From Candidatus Uhrbacteria bacterium (GTDB taxonomy: Bacteria; Patescibacteriota; Patescibacteriia; UBA9934): DNA of 24,222 bases. The stretch lies in NCBI GenBank assembly GCA_003453595.1, contig DMOG01000003.1:1-24222 (forward strand). Reading direction: 5' to 3'. Shown here one piece after another: positions 14,803 to 22,516 of this stretch; the stretch's first letter is position 1; each line of letters begins with the position of its first letter. Made by a program: the position numbers and the translations under genes. Under the pieces are notes generated by a model. The model saw nothing but the letters and a program-made list of their open reading frames with translations, ran no database searches and was not told the DNA's origin.

Positions 14803-16680
14803 TTATGCACTTTTCTCCAAAATTGCCTTGATTCTACGAACTCCAGCACTGGATGCCTCTTCTTTCAAAATACGAAAATGACCTAATTCTACAGTGTTTT
14901 CCGCATGCGGCCCCCCACAAATCTCCTTTGAAAAGATTTCATAACTATCGTCACCAATGGAATAAACATTTACCTTTTCAAGCCCCTTATACTTATCCCC
15001 AAATAGACCAATCGCCCCTTTTTCACGAGCCTGCTCCACGCTCATCGGTTCACAGATTACTGGAAGTGATTTTTTAATTTGTTCGTTAACAAGATCCTCA
15101 ACTTTATGTAATTCTTCATCAGTCATTTTTTCTGGATGAACAAAGTCAAACCGTAAACGCTCGGCAGTGATATTACTGCCCTTTTGCTCCACATGATGGC
15201 CTAGAACATTTCTCAATGCCTGATGCAACAAATGGGTTGCAGTATGAAGTTTTTTTGTTTCTTCTGAGCTTTCTGCTAAACCACCCTTAAACTTTTGTTC
15301 AGATCCAGACCGAGAAAGCTCTTTATGTTTTTCAAATTCCTTTTCAAATTTTTCCCGATCTATTGTCTGCCCTCTTTCTTGAGCCATCTCTTCTATTAAT
15401 TCAAGTGGAAATCCATATGATGAATAAAGCTCAAAAGCATCATCACCATCAATCTTTCCATTTTTATCAAAAGTCTTATTAAACTTTCTTTCGCCCTTTT
15501 CTAAAGTTTTGATGAACTTCTCTTCCTCTGCCTTGAACTCTTTGATAATAAAATCTCGTTTCAGGTGCAAATTTGGATAAGCATTTTTGTACTCATCAAT
15601 AAATACATTAGCAACTTGATCTGTAAATCCTGATTCAATACCAAGGTTTTTTCCATATCTAATTGCCCGTCTGAGCAAACGACGGACAAAGTATCCCTGG
15701 TCCTTGTTTGCAGGAACAATTCCATCCCCAATCAAAAATGTTGTGGCTCGAATATGGTCAAGTAAAACTCGAAATGCATAAACAGATTCCTGATCATCAT
15801 AGGATGCGCCCGAAAGCTCTTCGATCTTTTTTATCCCTCCATTAAAAACATTGATCTTGAACATGTCTGGATCGTCATTTAATGCTGCTGCAATTCGCTC
15901 AAGTCCTCCACCAAAATCAACATTTTTCTGTGGCAATTGTTCAAATCTTTGATCAAACTTAATGTATTGCATGAAAACATTGTTTCCAATTTCTACAAAA
16001 CGCCCACAGTCACAGTTTGGATGACATTCAGTTTTGATCCCCGACGCATCGTGCAGACCAAGATCTTCACCAAAATCCCAAAACATCTCACTGTCAGGCC
16101 CGCCAGGTTCACCAACCGGCATTTTAGCCGGCACTCCGGATCGTGACCACCAGTTTTTACCTTCATCATAAACAAATATCCTTCCCTTCATTCCCTCCTT
16201 GATCGGATCTTGAACAACATTTGATTCAATTCCTATAGAGCTAAACTGCTCTTGCCAAAGCTTAATTGACTCTTGATCCTGCTCAATTCCTAATTCTTGA
16301 TTGCCCTTATACACAGTTACATATAATCGTCTGGCATCAAGACCTAACTCTTTTGTTAAAAATTCAAACATCCATGGAATTTGCTCGACTTTAAAATAAT
16401 CACCAAGCGACCAATTTCCCAGCATTTCAAAAAATGTTGTGTGTGATCGATCTCCAACTTCTTCAATATCCTGTGCACGAAAACACTTTTGGGAATCGCA
16501 GATTCGATTCCCAAGCGGATGCGCCTGTCCTAAAAGATATGGGACCATTGGTTGCATACCTGATCCTGTAAACAAAGTGCTTGGATCATTTTCCGGAATC
16601 AAGTCAGCCGAGGGAATCCGGGCGTGACCCTTTGAAACAAAGAAATCAAGATATTTTTGGCGAATTTCATGAATTGTCAT
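14803..16680 (-). CDS. alaS: Alanyl-tRNA synthetase, short form without C-Ala domain
   Basis: A 625-residue class II synthetase that charges tRNA-Ala. Catalytic core: RIPSADLIPENDPSTLFTGS (motif 1 region, 21-40), TTFFEMLGNWSLGDYFK (motif 2, 81-97) and FGGGLERIAA (motif 3, 256-265). The tRNA-recognition helices follow, with GYFVRRLLRRAIRYGKNLG at 329-347. The editing domain carries zinc ligands H479 and H483 (HTATH) and C588 and H592 (CGGPH). The usual length is about 870; here the segment between core and editing domain is shortened, and the protein ends right after the editing domain, so the DHHA1/C-Ala tail is absent. The transcript is probably nearly leaderless. It precedes the alpha operon on the same strand. 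Confidence 0.96.
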   Translation of the reverse strand: MTIHEIRQKYLDFFVSKGHARIPSADLIPENDPSTLFTGSGMQPMVPYLLGQAHPLGNRICDSQKCFRAQDIEEVGDRSHTTFFEMLGNWSLGDYFKVEQIPWMFEFLTKELGLDARRLYVTVYKGNQELGIEQDQESIKLWQEQFSSIGIESNVVQDPIKEGMKGRIFVYDEGKNWWSRSGVPAKMPVGEPGGPDSEMFWDFGEDLGLHDASGIKTECHPNCDCGRFVEIGNNVFMQYIKFDQRFEQLPQKNVDFGGGLERIAAALNDDPDMFKINVFNGGIKKIEELSGASYDDQESVYAFRVLLDHIRATTFLIGDGIVPANKDQGYFVRRLLRRAIRYGKNLGIESGFTDQVANVFIDEYKNAYPNLHLKRDFIIKEFKAEEEKFIKTLEKGERKFNKTFDKNGKIDGDDAFELYSSYGFPLELIEEMAQERGQTIDREKFEKEFEKHKELSRSGSEQKFKGGLAESSEETKKLHTATHLLHQALRNVLGHHVEQKGSNITAERLRFDFVHPEKMTDEELHKVEDLVNEQIKKSLPVICEPMSVEQAREKGAIGLFGDKYKGLEKVNVYSIGDDSYEIFSKEICGGPHAENTVELGHFRILKEEASSAGVRRIKAILEKSA

Positions 16681-16688
16681 ACAAATAC

Positions 16689-16717
16689 AGGATATCGCAG
16701 GTGAGCGGGTTTATCAA
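16689..16717 (-). promoter_or_regulatory. Near-leaderless promoter of alaS
   Basis: On the minus strand TTGATA (16717-16712), a 17-bp spacer, then TATCCT (16694-16689). The expected start point falls at about 16682, one or two bases before the alaS ATG at 16680, so the mRNA would be leaderless; no Shine-Dalgarno sequence is present. Confidence 0.5.
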
Positions 16718-16746
16718 CTTGTTTGGGAGGGGTTTGGGTGTTAGAG

Positions 16747-16783
16747 GTGTTTATTGCAGATAAACATTTTAATCATTTTCAAA
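16747..16783 (+). repeat. Imperfect hairpin repeat, second family (copy 1)
   Basis: GTGTTTATTGCAGATAAAC followed by ATTTTAATCATTTTCAA resembles 22472-22509 upstream of corA (about 30 of 38 positions alike). GTTTAT and ATAAAC can pair as a short hairpin. A weak, AT-rich similarity. The gap from 16681 to 16834 holds this, the alaS promoter, and the terminator of the helix-turn-helix gene. Confidence 0.4.
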
Positions 16784-16801
16784 AATTTAACATTCCCATA
16801 A

Positions 16802-16835
16802 AACACAAAACCGCCCTGACATCTATCAGAACGGT
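16802..16835 (-). terminator. Terminator of the helix-turn-helix repeat gene
   Basis: On the minus strand a 10-bp stem ACCGTTCTGA (16835-16826) against TCAGGGCGGT (16819-16810), two G-U pairs, loop of six, followed by TTTTGTGTTT. The stem begins within the last base of the stop codon. Confidence 0.75.
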
Positions 16836-17683
16836 CACGATTTGCGACGATTTCTTTTATAGGCAAGCGGGGAGACAATGCCCACCTCTTTGCACCATCC
16901 ACGAATTGTACTTTCCGGCACACCCGAGATCCGGCTGGCCTGCGCGCAAGTCAGATGCTCATCTCGCATCATGGCAATTACGCGTTCTTTGCGCAAATTA
17001 GTTGGTTCTCTGCCAGCAATACGATTCTTTCGATGAGTAAAGCGCGATCGCACACCTGCCTTGGCACACAATACTCGGACAGTTTCTCCAGAAAGTCCAA
17101 GCACCTTTCCCACCTCCTTGGAAGACAATCCTTCTTTATTTAACAAGGAAATGGCCCGATCTTTTTGCTCGTCGGATGTTGGCGGCCTGCCTTGCTTAAA
17201 CTGGGAAACTACCTCAGCTGATTGACACCACCTATTTATGGTTCGACGACTGACCTTATGTTTACGAGCTGCTGCAGATTCTGACATCCCTGCTCGTACA
17301 TCAGCCAGAGCATCATAGCGCTTCTGAAGATTTTGGCAGCGCTTAACTTTCTTTGGCTTATGTTCTTTCCTTTGCTTATAATCATCGTCAGCGTCATTGA
17401 GATTTTCAGTTGGATCCACTTCATCCTCTTCTTGAGCAACGACAGGGCCTGCAAAACTGTCATCTCTTTTATGATCCGCCTCGACCTTTGGATCAGGCTT
17501 GCGCGAGATTATAAGGTCTTGTCCGTAACGCCTGGCCAAAGAGCAAAATTGAGGCGTAGAGCACCAGTCATATACCTCATCGAGCTCAATAGCCAAACGC
17601 TTGGCCACTTCCTTGGGCGTTTCTATACTTGCAGCCATGGCTTGCATGGCCAGATCTTTTTCAAGGTTAGAAGTTATAGACAC
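16835..17683 (-). CDS. Protein of repeated helix-turn-helix modules, function unknown
   Basis: About 282 residues. I recognise no named family, but there are four helix-turn-helix-like segments (numbered from the upstream GTG at 17689): ETPKEVAKRLAIELDEVYDW (23-42), SAAARKHKVSRRTINRWC (138-155), SSKEVGKVLGLSGETVRVLC (189-208) and TCAQASRISGVPESTIRGWC (247-266). The last three share a WC or LC end and a following x-G/V-V-x-S-x-F/L motif, so they look like internal duplications 52-58 residues apart. Between the first and second is an acidic then lysine-rich linker (about 64-118). The modules resemble HTH domains of transposases or resolvases, but no catalytic domain is present. GTG 17683 is preferred as start because GAGG lies five bases upstream; GTG 17689 is the alternative. 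It probably binds DNA with a long or repeated site. Confidence 0.8.
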   Translation of the reverse strand: MSITSNLEKDLAMQAMAASIETPKEVAKRLAIELDEVYDWCSTPQFCSLARRYGQDLIISRKPDPKVEADHKRDDSFAGPVVAQEEDEVDPTENLNDADDDYKQRKEHKPKKVKRCQNLQKRYDALADVRAGMSESAAARKHKVSRRTINRWCQSAEVVSQFKQGRPPTSDEQKDRAISLLNKEGLSSKEVGKVLGLSGETVRVLCAKAGVRSRFTHRKNRIAGREPTNLRKERVIAMMRDEHLTCAQASRISGVPESTIRGWCKEVGIVSPLAYKRNRRKS

Positions 17684-17716
17684 GATCACCTCACAGTGTT
17701 AAGGAACTACCCAAGA

Positions 17717-17743
17717 ATTATCAAAAAAAATTCAAAAAGTCAA
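17717..17743 (-). promoter_or_regulatory. Possible promoter of the helix-turn-helix gene
   Basis: On the minus strand TTGACT (17743-17738), then GATAAT (17722-17717), spaced by 15 bp, which is shorter than ideal. The leader would be about 25-30 nt. Tentative. Confidence 0.3.
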
Positions 17744-17745
17744 TC

Positions 17746-17864
17746 AAAAAACCCGCTTGAATAGCACTAGAACAATGTTCAAAGAGAGGAAGTATTTGGC
17801 GAGAGAGTTGCCAAGTATATCCTTATAAACATGTTCTAGCGCTATTTAAACGGGCGTCTTCAAT
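17746..17864 (-). ncRNA. Candidate small RNA: long rod-like hairpin
   Basis: The minus strand carries arms 17854-17810 and 17800-17752 that pair over almost their whole length around the loop AACTCTCTC. The outer 23 bp (from CCCGTTTAAATAGCGCTAG) have only one A-C mismatch and two G-U pairs. A one-base bulge, more pairs, a small internal loop and a terminal helix (GGC/GCC next to the loop) follow. The hairpin is immediately followed by TTTTTT, and a TTGACA-17-TATTTT promoter lies a few bases upstream. The whole would be a self-contained RNA of about 115 nt. It fits no class I can name; a very long intrinsic terminator for murJ or a mobile-element inverted repeat are alternatives. 6S RNA is also rod-like but usually longer. 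Confidence 0.55.
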
Positions 17865-17867
17865 TAA

Positions 17868-17896
17868 AAAATAGCAAAAATAAGGCTTTTTGTCAA
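17868..17896 (-). promoter_or_regulatory. Strong sigma70-type promoter before the hairpin RNA
   Basis: A perfect TTGACA (17896-17891), exactly 17 bp, then TATTTT (17873-17868) on the minus strand, in the last bases after the murJ stop. The predicted start is near 17861-17864, directly before the hairpin arm. No other gene start is close, so the hairpin would be its first product. Confidence 0.6.
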
Positions 17897-17900
17897 TCGA

Positions 17901-19508
17901 TTATAGCTGGGGCGCAATGGTTTCCTGCGGCTTTGATGCTTTAAGAAACTTCCTTTTTATTCCAAAAACAAATGCCCGCATTTCCTCACAATCAAAGGCG
18001 TAGGCACTAAGAACATAAACCAATCCACCAATTCCACCAGCAATAATCAATTGAGCAAATACTGACCAAAATGTTTCCAGCCCCAGCCAGCCACCAATTA
18101 GATATTTCATTCCCTGCACACTAAACGCACACAAAGAACCAGCCACAATCATTTTCCAAAGTGCTGACATTATCTTTTTCTCTTCTAAGCTTCCCATTCT
18201 CATACGAAGCGATGTCCATAATAGAATAAACTGAACAATAACTGATAAAGAATAAGCAACACCCAGTCCAAGCACCCCATAGACTTGCGTTGTTAACATT
18301 GCTGTTATGGCAAAGACCATGGCTGAAATTGAACCAAAAATAAATGGAGCTTTGGTGTTTTCTTGAGCAAAATACATGCGTACTAAAAGATAAACAATTG
18401 ACTGTGGCGCTAGGGTTAATACAAAAAATCCCAAAGTATTTGCTGTTAAAATAGTAGCATCCCAATCAAAAGCTCCGGCGCCAACCACCAAACGAACAAC
18501 TTGTGCACGCAGCATTAAAAACAAGATCGTGGCTGGGACTAAGAATAAGAGCATTTGTCTGGTTGTGCGCGAAAATGTTTCCACCATTTCTTTTTTCTTC
18601 CCCTTGTTATAGAGCTCGCACAGGGACGGAAACGATGCCACTGCATATGACACGCCGATTATTCCCACGGCAAAGAAGTTTAAGTTGTAAGCAAATTGTA
18701 AAATTGTAATTGACCCCACTGCCAAGGTAGAGGCAATAATTGTCATTAACAAAAAGTTCAACTGATTTACTGCCAAACCAAGCACGCGCGGCACCATATG
18801 TTTAATAGTGAATAAAACATCTTTATCTTTCAAAATAAAAATTGGACGATATGCGTATCCTAAGGATTTGACGCCAATGTATTGCAAAACAAAATGCAAA
18901 AATGCACCAAAAACAACTCCCCAAGCAAGTCCGATATCACCCATTAATGGCACAAAGAAAACTGCGCCAGCAATTATACCAACATTATAAAATATTGGGG
19001 CCAGAGAAAAAATAAAAAAGTTTCTCACTCCTTGCAACACTGAACCAAACACCATGGAGATTGCCAAAATAAATTGAGCCCCAAACATTATCCTAGCCAT
19101 GGAAACCAATGAATCTAATTTGCCAGCATCAAATCCTGGGGCAACAATACTGGAAAGTGGTTCGATAAACGCAATGGCCAACAGGATCATCAATCCAAAA
19201 GCCAAAGCAACTAAATTTAAAATTTTATTGGTAAGTTCCCATTCTTTACCATCTGACTTATCTTTTAAATGCTTGGTAAAAAGCGGGATAAAACTTGCGG
19301 ACAATGCACCAACAACCATTAGCTGAAAAAGCAAATCCGGAATTCGGAAAGCTGCGAAATACACATCAAGCGTATCCCCTGCTCCAAACTCTCCTGCCAA
19401 AATACGATCACGAACAAACCCAACTACTCTTGAAAGAATAGAAAACGAGGCAACAATAGCTGCTGCGCTCGTGATTGTTTCAGACCTTCTTTTAAACCAA
19501 GGGATCAT
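17901..19508 (-). CDS. murJ: Lipid II flippase MurJ
   Basis: A 535-residue MOP-superfamily transporter with about 14 membrane segments. AAAIVASFSILSRVVGFVRD near the start, AGEFGAGDTLDVYFAAFRIPDLLF, and GALSASFIPLFTKHL are the MurJ/MviN signature. ILQFAYNLNFFAVGIIGVSYA corresponds to the conserved central segment. It flips lipid II for peptidoglycan synthesis. It is the third gene of an operon, starting three bases after the surface-protein stop (TAA-AAC-ATG). The C-terminus ends shortly after the last helix in a short Lys/Pro tail. Confidence 0.95.
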   Translation of the reverse strand: MIPWFKRRSETITSAAAIVASFSILSRVVGFVRDRILAGEFGAGDTLDVYFAAFRIPDLLFQLMVVGALSASFIPLFTKHLKDKSDGKEWELTNKILNLVALAFGLMILLAIAFIEPLSSIVAPGFDAGKLDSLVSMARIMFGAQFILAISMVFGSVLQGVRNFFIFSLAPIFYNVGIIAGAVFFVPLMGDIGLAWGVVFGAFLHFVLQYIGVKSLGYAYRPIFILKDKDVLFTIKHMVPRVLGLAVNQLNFLLMTIIASTLAVGSITILQFAYNLNFFAVGIIGVSYAVASFPSLCELYNKGKKKEMVETFSRTTRQMLLFLVPATILFLMLRAQVVRLVVGAGAFDWDATILTANTLGFFVLTLAPQSIVYLLVRMYFAQENTKAPFIFGSISAMVFAITAMLTTQVYGVLGLGVAYSLSVIVQFILLWTSLRMRMGSLEEKKIMSALWKMIVAGSLCAFSVQGMKYLIGGWLGLETFWSVFAQLIIAGGIGGLVYVLSAYAFDCEEMRAFVFGIKRKFLKASKPQETIAPQL

Positions 19509-19511
19509 GTT

Positions 19512-20771
19512 TTACTTTTTTGTTTTTGTCTTTTTCTTTGCAACTGACTTAATCTTCTTTACTGCCTTAACTTCCATAACCTCATTCCTTATTTCTTCTT
19601 TATTACCTGCCTCTTTTCCCACACGCGTCCTAACTGTAGTAAAAATCGATACAATAAGCAAAACCATTAACAGTCCGAGAATAATTTGCACAAAAGGATT
19701 GGAAAGATGGAAAAAGGAAATTGTTAATTCTTGGATATCCTCATGTATAACTCCTTGTTCGTCAGTTAAGCGTAAAGTCACTTGATATGTACCGTAAGAA
19801 GGAAACTCATGCGACACACTTTCCAAACTTGATAATGACCCATCGCTAAAATCCCAAGATAGAACTGAATATGTAGATAAGTGGGCTAGTGATTGAAATG
19901 CGTATGTTTTCCAATTTTCCCGCGTATAAACAAAGGAAGCATTAGGCGAAACATGTAGCACAGAACCTGATGATCTCTCCAAGGCAGTTTGAGATTCTAA
20001 ATCTTGATCTTGTGCTTGAAGTTCTGACTCCTCCTCTATTTGATCTGCCCCATTACCTGAATCTTGATCATCATTAAACAATTCAGGAATTACTTCTTGA
20101 ACTAAAACTGGAATAAGATCAAGCACAACAACTTCTTCATGTTTGGAACTATCCAATGGATACTTATCGTCAGCGTCTGAATAACCATCATTATCTGTAT
20201 CAGAATCTATCGGATCTGTTCCAAGCTCATCTTCCACAGAGTCTGACAAACGATCATTATCATCGTCACTATCACAGGCGTCACCTGCACCATCACCGTC
20301 AGTATCAGTCTGCGAGGTATTTGAAACATTCAAACAATTATCTGTCTCATCATCAACACCATCACCGTCATCATCAACAATAATTGAATACAATGGAGTT
20401 AATATCTCATCATTTGAGCTATTGGTATCCTGCGGACTTGTGCCTTTTACTAAAGCTCGAATATTAAAACTTGGTGAATGTGGAATTGTATAATCAACCC
20501 ATACTTCTTCATAAGCGCCATCAGCTACCAGCGTAACCACCTGGCTGGAGTTTATCAACTCACTACCGCTATAAAATCCAATGTAGCCAGAAATATCTGT
20601 GTCTCCTAAATTTCGCACTCGAATGTAAATCCGCACTGTTTCCCCGGCAACAAAAGTATCATTAGAAAAACGAATATCAGATGATTTAATCGACATGTCT
20701 GATGTGGACGCGTGTGTAAAACTCGGACAAATAACTGTCAAAGCCAGCAGAAAGAATATCAATTTTTTCAT
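19512..20771 (-). CDS. Surface protein: CARDB, thrombospondin type 3 and PKD domains
   Basis: A 419-residue exported protein. Signal peptide about 1-21 (MKKLIFFLLALTVICPSFTH). Residues 26-127 form a CARDB-like beta domain (FVAGETVRIYIRVRNLGDTD). Residues 132-205 hold calcium-binding thrombospondin type 3 repeats, seen as DDDGDGVDDETDNC, TDTDGDGAGDACDSDDDND and SDTDNDGYSDADDKYPLD. An acidic spacer (about 230-262) precedes a PKD domain (275-352: WDFSDGS, then HEFPSYGTYQVTLRLTD). A membrane helix lies at 358-380 and a Lys-rich cytoplasmic tail at 395-419. It would be anchored with the domains outside, probably in adhesion or cell-envelope organisation. It sits between the PduL-like gene and murJ with 3-bp gaps, which ties it to envelope functions. 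Confidence 0.88.
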   Translation of the reverse strand: MKKLIFFLLALTVICPSFTHASTSDMSIKSSDIRFSNDTFVAGETVRIYIRVRNLGDTDISGYIGFYSGSELINSSQVVTLVADGAYEEVWVDYTIPHSPSFNIRALVKGTSPQDTNSSNDEILTPLYSIIVDDDGDGVDDETDNCLNVSNTSQTDTDGDGAGDACDSDDDNDRLSDSVEDELGTDPIDSDTDNDGYSDADDKYPLDSSKHEEVVVLDLIPVLVQEVIPELFNDDQDSGNGADQIEEESELQAQDQDLESQTALERSSGSVLHVSPNASFVYTRENWKTYAFQSLAHLSTYSVLSWDFSDGSLSSLESVSHEFPSYGTYQVTLRLTDEQGVIHEDIQELTISFFHLSNPFVQIILGLLMVLLIVSIFTTVRTRVGKEAGNKEEIRNEVMEVKAVKKIKSVAKKKTKTKK

Positions 20772-20774
20772 ATC

Positions 20775-21344
20775 TCAATCTTGTAATCGAGCATGGACAC
20801 TTTTTGTTATCCACAGCTCGCGAGCGTAATCAGCGCTTAATTCTAATCTTAATTGAAATGTTGGATGAACCCTAACAACTATATTATCCAATACCTGCGG
20901 GGTCTGCGTGAGAATCTCCATGGAAATATGCTGTCCATTTTTAATATACATTTCCTCTGCTTCCTGCGGGTTACAAAGTAAATTTGGCTTTGGCACAATA
21001 ACGCCCTGGGTAAGTTCAACCTCACCATTTGGACCAACCAATCGACAAGACTTAGCCTGAGCCAAGTCACCAGATTTTACCTCTTTTTGATCAAAACCTA
21101 AATAAGCTGCTTCCACACTGCTTACCTCTACATGACTTTGCTCCCAAACAGGACCAAGTACTCGCAACTTCAACCCCCTTTTTAGTTTTCCGAAAACTTC
21201 AACTGTTTCTTCACAAACATACTGACCAGTTGGCGAGAGGTCGCCAACAATAGTCATCGCATATCCTGAACCAAAAAGTGCTATCTGATCTTTTTCTGAC
21301 AGATAGACACGGGAAGGGATAATATCGACCGATATTGGACGCAT
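20775..21344 (-). CDS. PduL-like protein without the zinc-binding histidines
   Basis: A 189-residue protein with the two-barrel layout of PduL phosphotransacylases: RVYLSEKDQIALFGSGYAM, DLSPTGQYVCEETVEVFG, RVLGPVWEQSHVEVSS, SGDLAQAKSCRLVGPNGEVE, LTQGVIVPKPNLLCNPQEAE and NIVVRVHPTFQLRLELS match PduL blocks in order. Active PduL moves acyl groups between CoA and phosphate using zinc held by two HxH pairs, a Glu and a late His. Here the first pair is R12 and Y14, the second N121 and L123, and the late His is E168; only E73 remains. The catalytic zinc sites are thus lost, so it is probably not a phosphotransacylase and may be a scaffold or binding protein. It leads the operon with the surface protein and murJ. 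Confidence 0.75.
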   Translation of the reverse strand: MRPISVDIIPSRVYLSEKDQIALFGSGYAMTIVGDLSPTGQYVCEETVEVFGKLKRGLKLRVLGPVWEQSHVEVSSVEAAYLGFDQKEVKSGDLAQAKSCRLVGPNGEVELTQGVIVPKPNLLCNPQEAEEMYIKNGQHISMEILTQTPQVLDNIVVRVHPTFQLRLELSADYARELWITKSVHARLQD

Positions 21345-21475
21345 ATGTTTTATAAAATAGTGGAAGCTTAAAGCTCAAAATATAAAGTTGATAAAAAGTA
21401 CTCAACGCGCAATGAACAGTACGCGGTCGACAGTCTCACTCCTCCCTTCTAATTTAAACTTCCCATTTTCCCTTT

Positions 21476-22387
21476 CTACTTTCGTTTGTCGATCCACCAA
21501 ACTAAAATCCAGAATCCAATCAAAGACGCAGCAATAACTGCTGAAACAATTCCAATATCATGATCGTATGGCAAATCTTGGACATTCATTCCATAGTAAC
21601 TAGCAATTAGGGTTGGTGGCATTAAAATTACAGAAATGACCGTGAGCATGCGGATAATCTCGTTTGTTCTATGTGTAAGCAGAGCTTCGTTAACATCAAA
21701 AAGACCATCAATAATATTTTTTAGGTTATCTGCCACAACCCACATGCCGTCGAGCGTATCTTTAAGATCATCAAAATAAACATTCAAATCTGTAGGAATA
21801 AAAGATATTCTTGTATTTATTAATTGAGAAATTATAATTCGCTGAGGGTCAACTACATGGCGCATAAATAAGAGATTGCGTCGCAGACTTCCCAACTTAC
21901 GAGTTGTTTCTTTATTATGAAACTCTTGCAGTTCTTCCTCAATAGAGGTTGTATCACGGACTAAAACCTGTAAAACAGACTTTGCATCCCGGAATGCATA
22001 ATCCAAAAGTTTGTATACAAAATATCCAGCCGACTTACTTAGCACATCTCGCTTTAAGCCAATACTTCGGGATACACGAGAAAAATATCTATCAATCACA
22101 TCAAGCTTTTCGCGCGTTACAGTAACAACATAGTCATCACCCACAAAAAACCCAACATCTGATTTTTCTACTCTCTTTGTTTCAGCGTTAAAGTATGGGA
22201 TTGAAAAAATAGCAAAAATATAATGTTTATAAACATCAAGTTTTGGTAATTCAGTAAAGTTTCTAAGATCATCAAAATCGAGCGGATGAAACTTAAAGTT
22301 CTTTTGTAAAAATTCTAAATCGGCATCTGTATATGCAGACACATGATGCCATGAAAGACCTTTGTTCTTAACTTCTTTACGCGCCAT
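21476..22387 (-). CDS. corA: CorA-type magnesium transporter
   Basis: A 303-residue CorA channel. The large N-terminal cytoplasmic domain is followed by a long helix (about 130-240) and two C-terminal membrane helices (246-263 and 280-299). The YGMN selectivity motif is at 265-268, followed by the acidic loop NVQDLPYDHD, and the basic end WWIDKRK is usual. It takes up Mg2+ (also Co2+ or Ni2+) as a pentamer. Monocistronic: own promoter and a full AGGAGG ribosome site upstream. Between its stop and the PduL-like gene (21345-21475) I see no gene and no clear terminator. Confidence 0.95.
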   Translation of the reverse strand: MARKEVKNKGLSWHHVSAYTDADLEFLQKNFKFHPLDFDDLRNFTELPKLDVYKHYIFAIFSIPYFNAETKRVEKSDVGFFVGDDYVVTVTREKLDVIDRYFSRVSRSIGLKRDVLSKSAGYFVYKLLDYAFRDAKSVLQVLVRDTTSIEEELQEFHNKETTRKLGSLRRNLLFMRHVVDPQRIIISQLINTRISFIPTDLNVYFDDLKDTLDGMWVVADNLKNIIDGLFDVNEALLTHRTNEIIRMLTVISVILMPPTLIASYYGMNVQDLPYDHDIGIVSAVIAASLIGFWILVWWIDKRK

Positions 22388-22392
22388 GTTTT

Positions 22393-22422
22393 CCTCCTAT
22401 GAATGATGAGGATATTATAACA
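22393..22422 (-). promoter_or_regulatory. corA promoter (extended -10) and ribosome binding site
   Basis: On the minus strand TGTTATAAT gives a perfect TATAAT (22419-22414) with an upstream TG (extended -10). AGGAGG at 22398-22393 lies five bases before the ATG at 22387. This is the clearest promoter plus Shine-Dalgarno pair in the window. Confidence 0.75.
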
Positions 22423-22471
22423 CAAATTTGAAATGTTTAAATTGTTGAAATTGTTGATGAAATTGTTGAAA

Positions 22472-22509
22472 GTGTTTATTCCGAAGTAAACATCTTAAAC
22501 ATTTTCAAC
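22472..22509 (+). repeat. Imperfect hairpin repeat, second family (copy 2)
   Basis: GTGTTTATTCCGAAGTAAAC then ATCTTAAACATTTTCAAC. GTTTA and TAAAC form a small hairpin. Just upstream (22441-22471) ATTGTTGAAA-like units recur three times. TTGAAATGTTTAA near 22428-22440 is the inverse of TTAAACATTTTCAA at 22495-22508, making an outer inverted repeat. It resembles 16747-16783. Confidence 0.4.
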
Positions 22510-22516
22510 CTTCATC

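Noticed and set aside
10840..16680. Alternative genetic code with TGA as glycine
   Set aside because: Several genes end at TGA at the expected C-terminus (for example the PduL-like gene and the helix-turn-helix gene), and no conserved glycine was found encoded by TGA.
20156..20383. His-rich plus-strand frame opposite the surface protein
   Set aside because: It is the antisense of Asp/Gly codons in the thrombospondin type 3 repeats.
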